This document shows, piece by piece, positions 1 through 5,374 of a stretch of DNA of 5,374 nucleotides. The stretch covers positions 9,274 to 14,647 of the forward strand of contig PBML01000048.1 in NCBI GenBank assembly GCA_002722645.1, in the 5' to 3' direction. Origin of the DNA: Acidobacteriota bacterium (GTDB lineage Bacteria; Acidobacteriota; UBA890). Numbering within the stretch: position 1 is the first letter of the stretch; every line of letters starts with the position of its first letter. The notes beneath the pieces are model-generated. The model made no database searches and had not been told where the DNA came from. It saw only the letters and a list, made by a program, of their open reading frames with translations. The position numbers and the translations under genes were made by a program.

Positions 1-1119
1 GCAGCGGCCAATTGTGTTGAGTCCTCAGAGGGAGTCGAGATTGTCTCCATGGGAGACCTGTTCGCTGATCGCCTCGCCTCAAGCCGTCGGCAACTTGCCG
101 ATCAGTTAGGCACCGCGTTCAAGGTAAACAATGACACCGCCTTCACCGGCTACGACGCCTTTGAAAACGTACTCGCTACGGACATCGATATGGTGATCTT
201 GGCAACCCCGCCAGCCTTCCGACCACAACACCTTCGCGCGGCCATCGACGCTGGCAAGAACATCTTCACGGAGAAGCCTATTGCTGTCGATCCGATGGGT
301 GTCCGATTGGTTATTGAGGCATCCGAAATAGCAAAGGAGAAGGGTTTGGCAATTGTCTCCGGCACCCAGCGGCGACATCAAGCACCGTATCTAGAAGCCA
401 TGAAACGCATCCATGACGGTGCAATCGGTGACGTCGTCGCCGCGCAGGTATTCTGGAACCAAGGTGGCCTATGGAACCGCGAACGCCAGCCCGGCTGGAC
501 AGACATGGAATGGCAAGCACGCAACTGGCTGTATTTCACATGGCTGTCGGGAGATCACATCGTTGAACAACACATACATAACATCGATGTTGCCAACTGG
601 GCCATGCAGGGCCATCCAACCAAGGCCGTGGGCGTTGGCGGCCGCCAAGTCAGGGTAGAACCCGAATTCGGCCACATCTTTGATCACTTCGCGATCGAGT
701 TTGAGTATGAGAGCGGGGGCCGGGTTATGAGTATGTGCCGGCAAATCAACGGAACCGCCAACCACGTCGGCGAACATATTGTAGGAACGCGCGGCACGGC
801 GGATCCAGAGCGCTGGATCCGTGGGCAGCAGGCCTGGCAATGGGGTGACACTGAGTACGTAAATCCTTACGTGCAGGAACACACCGACCTAATTGCCAGC
901 ATCCGCGCCGGGACACCGCTCAATGAAGGGCGGCGTGTAGCTGAGAGCACACTAACCGCGATTATGGGGCGAGAGGCCGCCTACACTGGCCAAGAAATCA
1001 CCTGGGATGAGATCTTAAACGCCGAAATGAGCCTCGTTCCTGACGCGTTTCACTTTGGGCCAATGCCAGTGCCAGACGTGGCGGTGCCCGGCATCACAAC
1101 GCTCGATCGAAACATTTGA
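1..1119 (+). CDS. Gfo/Idh/MocA family oxidoreductase, 5' end cut by window
   Basis: NAD(P)-dependent dehydrogenase of the Gfo/Idh/MocA family, which typically oxidises or reduces a sugar, polyol or sugar-acid hydroxyl; the substrate cannot be told. The frame is open from base 1, giving 372 visible codons, and ATG at 49 is an internal Met: the residues before it (VEIVS, codons 12-16) are a Rossmann beta strand ending in an acidic residue (D19) that usually contacts the cofactor ribose. The GxGxxG dinucleotide loop should lie just upstream of the window, so any signal peptide is also unseen. Seen family marks are the EKP motif (E91-K92-P93, with the usual catalytic Lys), TQRRH after the next strand, and the GDHIVEQHIHNID segment (codons 184-196) in the place of the family's catalytic His/Asp motif. 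The C-terminal alpha/beta substrate domain follows, with IRAGTPLNEGRR near its end. The stop lies 18 bases before the Tat-signal isomerase-like gene, so the two are probably co-transcribed. Family certain, substrate unknown. Confidence 0.93.
   Translation, partial: AAANCVESSEGVEIVSMGDLFADRLASSRRQLADQLGTAFKVNNDTAFTGYDAFENVLATDIDMVILATPPAFRPQHLRAAIDAGKNIFTEKPIAVDPMGVRLVIEASEIAKEKGLAIVSGTQRRHQAPYLEAMKRIHDGAIGDVVAAQVFWNQGGLWNRERQPGWTDMEWQARNWLYFTWLSGDHIVEQHIHNIDVANWAMQGHPTKAVGVGGRQVRVEPEFGHIFDHFAIEFEYESGGRVMSMCRQINGTANHVGEHIVGTRGTADPERWIRGQQAWQWGDTEYVNPYVQEHTDLIASIRAGTPLNEGRRVAESTLTAIMGREAAYTGQEITWDEILNAEMSLVPDAFHFGPMPVPDVAVPGITTLDRNI
800..821. repeat. Perfect 9-bp inverted repeat with 4-base loop inside the oxidoreductase gene
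   Basis: Arms CGGATCCAG (800-808) and CTGGATCCG (813-821) are exact reverse complements around the loop AGCG. A G:U pair could extend it by one. It lies wholly within coding sequence (peptide ADPERWIRG), with no T-run after it, so it does not look like an intrinsic terminator. It may be chance or an mRNA structure. Confidence 0.6.
855..874. repeat. Second short inverted repeat with 4-base loop, same gene
   Basis: Arms ACGTAA (857-862) and TTACGT (867-872) pair exactly around ATCC; outer G855:C874 and a U:G wobble at 856/873 would lengthen the stem to eight. It starts 34 bases after the end of the 800-821 hairpin. Coding sequence runs through it unbroken. Confidence 0.45.
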
Positions 1120-1137
1120 GAACCCCGGGGTCGAACC

Positions 1138-2100
1138 ATGAGACGCAGAGACTTCGTAAAGACCACAACCGTCGCCAGCATCGGTGTTGCAACCGGCATT
1201 AGTCTCAAACAAGCCGCCAGTGCGACTACACTCGCTCGGCATCCCGCAGTTTTGAACCTCAAATCTGCAGCTCAGCAACACCGGTTCAAGCTCGACTACG
1301 CCCCCCACTTCGGGATGTTCCGCAACTCTGCCAGCGAAGAGCTTCTTGACCAGATCCGTTTCATGCACGACCAAGGTTTCCGTTCCCTCGAGGACAACAG
1401 CATGCGCGAGCGCCCGGCTGGGGAGCAGGAGGCAATCGGTCGTCTGCTCGAGCAACTCGACATGCGCATGGGCGTGTTCGTGGCCAACAGCAACGGCTTC
1501 GGGGTGCCGAGTTTCACGAGTGGCAAGGAAGAGCATCGCGCCCAGTTCCTCGCCGATTGCCTCGACTCAGTCGAGGTTGCCCAGCGGGTCAACGCAAAGT
1601 GGATGACGGTCGTGATGGGCGATCTGTCACCACGCCTAGAGATCGACTACCAAACCGCCAACGCGATCGAGAGCTTGCGGCGGGCGGCCGAGATCTTTGA
1701 GCCCCATGGTTTGATTATGGTGCTCGAACCGCTCAATCCCTACACCGACCACCCCGGAATGTTCCTGTCGAAGATCCCGCATGCGCACATGATTTGTCGC
1801 GCCGTGGATTCGCCGTCGTGCAAGATCTTGTTCGACATCTACCACCAGCAGATCACCGAAGGGAACCTGATCCCCAACATTGATATGGCCTGGAACGAGA
1901 TCGCCTACTTCCAGATTGGCGACACGCCGGGCCGGGACGAGCCAACCACCGGCGAGATCAACTACAAGAACATTTTCCGCCACATCCACCGTAAAGGGTA
2001 CGATGGCATCCTGGGTATGGAGCACGGCAACTCACGTCGAGGCATCGAGGGAGAGCAGGCGGTTATTGATGCCTACGTCGAGGTCGACAACTTCAACTGA
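1138..2100 (+). CDS. Tat-exported TIM-barrel protein, hydroxypyruvate isomerase family
   Basis: A 320-residue protein of the xylose-isomerase-like TIM-barrel superfamily, closest by motif to hydroxypyruvate isomerase (Hyi), which interconverts hydroxypyruvate and tartronate semialdehyde. The N-terminus is a Tat signal: MRRRDFVK, a weakly hydrophobic stretch (about 10-23) and an ASA cleavage motif at 27-29, so the mature enzyme should act in the periplasm folded. After a linker the barrel starts near residue 50. The Hyi marks appear in order: VLEPLN (E197), FDIYHQQITEG (D233), FQIGDTPGRDEPTTGEINY (Q259 to Y276) and GMEHG (E295). E197, D233, Q259 and E295 fit the four metal/catalytic positions, so it is probably active. 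The barrel length (about 270) matches cytosolic Hyi; the signal is the added part. ATG 1138 is the only start after the upstream in-frame stop at 1117; no Shine-Dalgarno is seen, so translation may depend on the preceding gene. The true substrate could be another ketose or keto-acid; exported relatives are usually annotated only as sugar phosphate isomerase/epimerase. Confidence 0.92.
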   Translation: MRRRDFVKTTTVASIGVATGISLKQAASATTLARHPAVLNLKSAAQQHRFKLDYAPHFGMFRNSASEELLDQIRFMHDQGFRSLEDNSMRERPAGEQEAIGRLLEQLDMRMGVFVANSNGFGVPSFTSGKEEHRAQFLADCLDSVEVAQRVNAKWMTVVMGDLSPRLEIDYQTANAIESLRRAAEIFEPHGLIMVLEPLNPYTDHPGMFLSKIPHAHMICRAVDSPSCKILFDIYHQQITEGNLIPNIDMAWNEIAYFQIGDTPGRDEPTTGEINYKNIFRHIHRKGYDGILGMEHGNSRRGIEGEQAVIDAYVEVDNFN

Positions 2101-2101
2101 A

Positions 2102-2107
2102 TATAAT
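2102..2107 (+). promoter_or_regulatory. Possible -10 box ahead of the metalloprotease gene
   Basis: A perfect TATAAT stands just after the isomerase-like gene's stop codon, 41 bases before the next ATG. No good -35 lies at normal spacing: TCGAGG at 2078-2083 (18-base spacer) matches only three of six, and the better TCGACA at 2084-2089 is only 12 bases away. It may let the metalloprotease be transcribed on its own. The call is weak because the -10 consensus also occurs by chance and sigma-factor preference here is unknown. Confidence 0.3.
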
Positions 2108-2134
2108 AGCGGCCCCTAAATTCCCCTGAAAACC

Positions 2135-2138
2135 GGAG
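2135..2138 (+). promoter_or_regulatory. Ribosome binding site of the metalloprotease gene
   Basis: GGAG sits 10 bases before ATG 2149, in a purine-containing context (CCGGAGCA). It supports that start, which is also the one giving a complete Sec signal peptide. It is the clearest Shine-Dalgarno in the window. Confidence 0.6.
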
Positions 2139-2148
2139 CACTAATTCG

Positions 2149-4812
2149 ATGAAACGTAACGCCAAACTGGTTATATGGTCGGTGGTCGTTGTTTTCACGG
2201 TGACGCTCGTGCTGGCCGCGGGCGCACAAAGCCAACACCAAACCTCGCAGGCAATCGTCACACCCGAAAACCCGATTTGGGTCAATTTGTCAGAGCAGGG
2301 TCGTGGCCAACGAGGCGCCCGTGGTTCGGATGGTGCCGATCAGGAGGCAGACGAGCCCAAGGCATACGAAGAAGTCATTACTAACGAGGCAATGACCGAC
2401 GAGGGCATCTTCGACGTGCATCGTGTGGGCGATGATGTTTACTACGAGATCCCACTCGCTGAACTCGACAAGGACTTCCTTTGGGTTGGTCGCATCAAGC
2501 GAACGACGCTCGGCGCTGGGTACGGCGGACAACGGACATTTGACCGCGTGATCCAGTGGGAACTGCGCGATGACAAAGTGTTGCTGAAGTTAATCAGCTA
2601 CGACGTAGTAGCGGACCCCGATGCTCCCGTAGCGCAGGCGGTGGCGGATTCTAATAACCCCGCCATTGCAGAGATTTTCGATGTCGAAACTTACAACCTA
2701 GACGGCGATCCGGTGATCGAAGTCACCAACTTGTTCGTCACCGAAACGTCGGAACTCTCGGTGCGTAGCCGCCTTGGCGCGCGCGGCTTTGCCAACGATC
2801 GATCGTTTATCGAGAAGGTCGTTGCTTATCCAGAGAACATTAACGTCGAAGTCAGTCAGACTTACACCGCGCCTACTGATACTAGCGGTGGCGGGGGGGG
2901 GCGCGGCGGCCGTGCAGCGCGTGGCATGAGCGGCAATAGCGCCACTGTGGTGGTCTCCTACAGCATGGTGAAGCTACCTGAAGAGCCGATGATGCCGCGC
3001 CTATTTGACGAGCGGGTCGGTTACTTCAGTGATTCATACATAGACTATAGCCGCCCCGAACATCGAGCCACGACACGAAAATTCATCACTCGTTGGCGGC
3101 TTGAGAAGCAGGATCCGAGTGCCGCTATCTCAGACCCAATCAAACCAATTGAGTACTATGTTGATCCGGCAACGCCGAGCGAGTGGGTGCCCTATATGAA
3201 GATGGGCATCGAAGATTGGCAGCCAGCGTTTGAGGCCGCGGGTTTTAGTAACGCCATCGTGGCCCGTGAAGCCCCTGCCGACGATCCAGATTGGAGTCCT
3301 GAGGACGCTCGTTATTCGGTTATCCGTTGGCTGCCGTCTACAACGGAGAATGCCTCGGGGCCACACGTGCACGACCCGCGCTCCGGAGAAATCCTCGAGT
3401 CGGACATTCAGTTCTATCACAATGTCCAAAATCTGGCGAAAAACTGGTATTTCGTCCAAGCCGGGCCACTTGATCCGCGGGCCGCGACACTACCGCTGCC
3501 TCAAGAATTAATGGGCGAGTTGCTTCGCTATGTCGTCGCTCATGAAGTCGGCCACACATTGGGCTTCCAGCACAATATGAAGGCAAGTGCGATGTACACG
3601 CTCGACCAAGTGCGTGACCCCGCTTGGGTAGCTGAAAACGGCCACACCCCAACTCTAATGGATTATTCGCGGTTCAATTATGTCGCCCAACCGGAAGACG
3701 GCATCGCGGCTGAGGACCTAATTCCAAAGATCGGACCGTACGACAAGTGGGCAACGATGTGGGGGTATAAGCCGATTCCGAATGCCAGCACACCGGATGA
3801 AGAGCTTCCCACGCTCGACGAGTGGGCGCGTGCCCAGGACGAAACGCCATGGTATCGATTCTCAACAGCACAGGCAGCCGGCTCTGACCCACAAAGTATG
3901 ACCGAAGCGGTTGGTGACATCGACGCCATTGAGGCTACGACCCTTGGTTTAAGGAACATTGAACGGGTCTCCAATATGTTAATGGCGGCCACCACAACGC
4001 AAGATGGCGCTCCTTACGATGAACTCACCGAAGTATATGGTCGTTTGCTGGGCCAGTGGCGCGTCGAGATGGGGCACGTCTCCCAATTGATTGGTGGTGT
4101 CCTCTCACAGCAGAAACACATCGGGCAGGAAGGCGTTCGTTTCGAGCCAGTGCCAGGCACGATGCAACGCGAGGCCACGATGTTTCTCGTTGAAAACGCT
4201 CTGCACACGCCGCGGATGTTTGTGCGGCCCGAGCAGCTTCGCCGCATGGAACCAACTGGTGTCATGGATCGCATACGAACCGCCCAGAATTCAATTATGA
4301 ATTCGATGCTGCAGACCAACAGGCTAAACCGAATAGTCGAGCAGTCGGCGCTTGACCCGGGAGCTTACGCGCCTATCGATTACCTAACTGACGTACGAAA
4401 CGGGGTATGGAGCGAACTGGCCACCGGAAGCGAAATTGATCCCTTCCGCCGCAATACCCAGCGCGTTTACCTGGATACTGCCAACAACCGTCTCAATGGC
4501 GGCTCGACGCCACCTGGCGGGGAGGTGCGCGCCCTGTTACGCGGTGAGCTGCGGACCCTGCGCGACCAGATTTCTACGGCGTTACAAACGGTCACTGACC
4601 CCGCAACGCGGTTACATCTAGAAGATTCGATTGACATAATTAATACAACCCTCGATCCGCGGGCAATGCGTGAGCGCTCAACAGCAACCGGCGGTGGAGG
4701 GGGTCGAGGAATCACCCAGGAGCTGGCGCCGTCGATCTTTAGTTTTGACTACGATAACGACCCGTTCTTGACTCTGCCGGCAGTCTGCTGGCCAGATTAC
4801 GTGATCCGCTGA
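2149..4812 (+). CDS. Secreted zinc-dependent metalloprotease (DUF5117/DUF5118/DUF4953 type)
   Basis: An 887-residue exported metallopeptidase. The N-terminus is a Sec signal: basic MKRNAK, hydrophobic core about 7-24, and AGA cleavage motif at 24-26. A Gly/Arg-rich linker (51-61) precedes a DUF5118-like segment (about 70-118, with DVYYEIPLAELDKDFLWVGR). A DUF5117-like beta-rich region follows (about 125-310), broken by a second Gly/Arg stretch (247-258), then the peptidase domain. Its zinc site is H465-E466-V-G-H469-T-L-G472-F-Q-H475-N, a metzincin-type HExxHxxGxxH with E466 as the general base. LMDYSRFNY near M504 fits the Met-turn. Upstream family marks are LPEEPMMPRLFDERVGYF and GPHVHDPRSGEI. 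A long helical C-terminal part has a third Gly-rich patch (848-854). Length fits the family. Substrates are poorly known; members are common in bacteria that use protein or polysaccharide. All key residues are intact, so it is probably active. The gap to the next gene is 51 bases with no clear terminator. Confidence 0.94.
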   Translation: MKRNAKLVIWSVVVVFTVTLVLAAGAQSQHQTSQAIVTPENPIWVNLSEQGRGQRGARGSDGADQEADEPKAYEEVITNEAMTDEGIFDVHRVGDDVYYEIPLAELDKDFLWVGRIKRTTLGAGYGGQRTFDRVIQWELRDDKVLLKLISYDVVADPDAPVAQAVADSNNPAIAEIFDVETYNLDGDPVIEVTNLFVTETSELSVRSRLGARGFANDRSFIEKVVAYPENINVEVSQTYTAPTDTSGGGGGRGGRAARGMSGNSATVVVSYSMVKLPEEPMMPRLFDERVGYFSDSYIDYSRPEHRATTRKFITRWRLEKQDPSAAISDPIKPIEYYVDPATPSEWVPYMKMGIEDWQPAFEAAGFSNAIVAREAPADDPDWSPEDARYSVIRWLPSTTENASGPHVHDPRSGEILESDIQFYHNVQNLAKNWYFVQAGPLDPRAATLPLPQELMGELLRYVVAHEVGHTLGFQHNMKASAMYTLDQVRDPAWVAENGHTPTLMDYSRFNYVAQPEDGIAAEDLIPKIGPYDKWATMWGYKPIPNASTPDEELPTLDEWARAQDETPWYRFSTAQAAGSDPQSMTEAVGDIDAIEATTLGLRNIERVSNMLMAATTTQDGAPYDELTEVYGRLLGQWRVEMGHVSQLIGGVLSQQKHIGQEGVRFEPVPGTMQREATMFLVENALHTPRMFVRPEQLRRMEPTGVMDRIRTAQNSIMNSMLQTNRLNRIVEQSALDPGAYAPIDYLTDVRNGVWSELATGSEIDPFRRNTQRVYLDTANNRLNGGSTPPGGEVRALLRGELRTLRDQISTALQTVTDPATRLHLEDSIDIINTTLDPRAMRERSTATGGGGGRGITQELAPSIFSFDYDNDPFLTLPAVCWPDYVIR
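2893..2901 (+). repeat. Nine-G homopolymer within the metalloprotease coding sequence
   Basis: Nine consecutive G encode three glycines of a Gly/Arg-rich linker. Reading the other frames shows that loss of one G leads to TGA at 2927 and gain of one leads to TAG at 2937. Either slip would end the protein near residue 260, well before the HExxH site at 465. It is the longest homopolymer I see in the window. Confidence 0.85.
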
Positions 4813-4863
4813 AATCTCTAGGTCAAGACCAGTAATCCGTGGGGCTATTTAAAAAGATGCCAG

Positions 4864-5154
4864 ATGAACGATAGGCGGGTTGAATATTGGCATCGCAACT
4901 TGCGCTATCTTGGGATATTGCTGTCCGTCTGGTTTCTTGTCTCGTATGGATTCGGCATCCTACTGGTAGACATTCTCGATAGCGTACGACTCGGCGGCTT
5001 TAAGCTTGGATTCTGGTTTGCGCAACAGGGATCAATCTACGTCTTCGTAATTTTGATCTTCATCTACGTCCGCTTGATGAACCGGCTTGACCGCGAGTTC
5101 AACGTACACGAAGAAGAAAGCCCAGCATCAGATCCTGGGGGTCCCCGCCCATGA
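4864..5154 (+). CDS. DUF4212 protein, small subunit of a sodium:solute symporter
   Basis: A 96-residue inner-membrane protein of the DUF4212 family, found next to symporters of the VC_2705 type and regarded as their small partner. There are two membrane segments, about residues 14-37 (LRYLGILLSVWFLVSYGFGI) and 53-72. The second carries the family mark FWFAQQGSIYVFV and ends in YVRLMNRLDREFNV. The tail (81-96) is acidic and Pro/Gly-rich. The YW near the start (residues 8-9) is also usual for the family. ATG 4864 gives the normal length; ATG at 4857 is out of frame. No clear Shine-Dalgarno precedes it, only an A-rich tract (4851-4855). The upstream gap holds a small GGTCAAGACC palindrome but no T-run, so I call no terminator. 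Its stop overlaps the symporter start by four bases, so the two are translationally coupled. Confidence 0.93.
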   Translation: MNDRRVEYWHRNLRYLGILLSVWFLVSYGFGILLVDILDSVRLGGFKLGFWFAQQGSIYVFVILIFIYVRLMNRLDREFNVHEEESPASDPGGPRP

Positions 5155-5374
5155 CCGTCCAGACTTGGACCTTCATCATGGTCGGCTTGTCATTCGTTCT
5201 CTACATCGGCGTAGCCATACGGTCACGCGCCTCTTCGACAGGCGAATTCTACGTCGCCGGTGGCAAAGTGCCTCCGGTAGTCAACGGCATGGCGACTGCA
5301 GCTGACTGGATGAGCGCAGCGTCGTTCATTTCGATGGCCGGAATGATTTCCTTCATGGGTCGCGATGGTTCTGT
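5151..5374 (+). CDS. Sodium:solute symporter large subunit (VC_2705 type), 3' end cut by window
   Basis: The first 74 codons of a sodium:solute symporter (SSS family), running off the window, so the bulk of a protein that is normally over 500 residues is unseen. It starts at the ATG of an ATGA overlap with the DUF4212 stop; this short open frame is easy to miss because it has no stop here. Visible parts are a first membrane helix (about residues 5-23, WTFIMVGLSFVLYIGVAI), a short loop with the family mark EFYVAGGKVPP, and the start of the broken core helix, NGMATAADWMSAASFISMAG, which in this fold helps form the sodium and substrate sites. It resembles acetate permease ActP and the VC_2705 group; pairing with DUF4212 favours the latter. 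Probable substrates are small monocarboxylates, but the sequence does not settle this. A G-run (5137-5141) lies nine bases before the start and could act as a poor ribosome binding site, though coupling is the likelier route. Confidence 0.93.
   Translation, partial: MTVQTWTFIMVGLSFVLYIGVAIRSRASSTGEFYVAGGKVPPVVNGMATAADWMSAASFISMAGMISFMGRDGS

Noticed and set aside
469..882. A 137-codon open frame on the minus strand.
   Set aside because: It lies entirely opposite the oxidoreductase coding sequence and has no recognisable domain.
1121..1137. CCCCGGGGTCGAACC before ATG 1138 resembles the T-arm end of a tRNA.
   Set aside because: The bases upstream are the coding end of the oxidoreductase and cannot form acceptor, D and anticodon arms; the likeness is limited to about ten bases.
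1015..1536. A 173-codon open frame on the minus strand.
   Set aside because: It overlaps the ends of two well-recognised plus-strand genes and its translation resembles no family; it is a shadow of GC-rich coding sequence.
2794..2807. Perfect 14-base palindrome AACGATCGATCGTT.
   Set aside because: It lies inside metalloprotease coding sequence, has no partner copy, and is short enough to be chance; no regulator site is implied.
4287..4304. Two GAATTC copies separated by six bases.
   Set aside because: Each is a self-palindromic hexamer in coding sequence; no longer direct or inverted repeat surrounds them.
4821..4830. GGTCAAGACC between the metalloprotease and DUF4212 genes as a terminator.
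   Set aside because: The stem is at most four pairs with a loop too tight to be stable, and no T-run follows.
4846..4851. TATTTA as a -10 box for the DUF4212 gene.
   Set aside because: The hexamer at the matching -35 distance (TCAAGA, 4823-4828) matches only three of six, and the box is only 12 bases from the start codon.
5087..5305. A 72-codon plus-strand open frame spanning the DUF4212/symporter junction.
   Set aside because: It is out of frame with both recognised proteins, and its translation has no membrane helix or family mark.

Overview
The window carries five same-strand, closely packed protein genes, two of them cut by the window edges. There are no RNA genes, insertion sequences, CRISPR arrays or attachment sites that I can see. 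Composition looks moderately GC-rich by eye. A Tat-exported enzyme, a Sec-exported large metalloprotease and a DUF4212/sodium-solute symporter pair all point to a heterotrophic Gram-negative bacterium. The Gly/Arg-rich tracts in the secreted peptidase and the Tat-tagged sugar isomerase beside a Gfo/Idh/MocA oxidoreductase recall uncultured Acidobacteriota or similar environmental lineages. That placement is an impression, not a measurement.

Layout: bases 1-1119 hold the 3' part of a Gfo/Idh/MocA dehydrogenase. After 18 bases comes a Tat-signal TIM-barrel protein of the hydroxypyruvate isomerase family (1138-2100). After a 48-base gap with a good ribosome binding site and a perfect TATAAT hexamer comes an 887-residue secreted zinc metalloprotease of the DUF5117/DUF5118 type (2149-4812). 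After another 51 bases come a small two-helix DUF4212 membrane protein (4864-5154) and, overlapping it by four bases in an ATGA junction, the start of a VC_2705-type sodium:solute symporter (5151 to the window end).

How they may work together: the oxidoreductase and isomerase-like protein probably form one unit acting on a sugar, polyol or hydroxy-acid, with at least the isomerase exported. The metalloprotease would act in the periplasm or outside the cell on peptides. The DUF4212 and symporter proteins form a two-part Na+-coupled uptake system for a small organic acid or similar solute. Whether all five are one operon is not shown by the sequence; no clear intrinsic terminator separates them.

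Nothing here is a clearly new system. The points most worth a second look are a nine-G homopolymer in the metalloprotease, where a one-base slip in either direction ends the protein before its active site, and the exported isomerase-like enzyme paired with a dehydrogenase.
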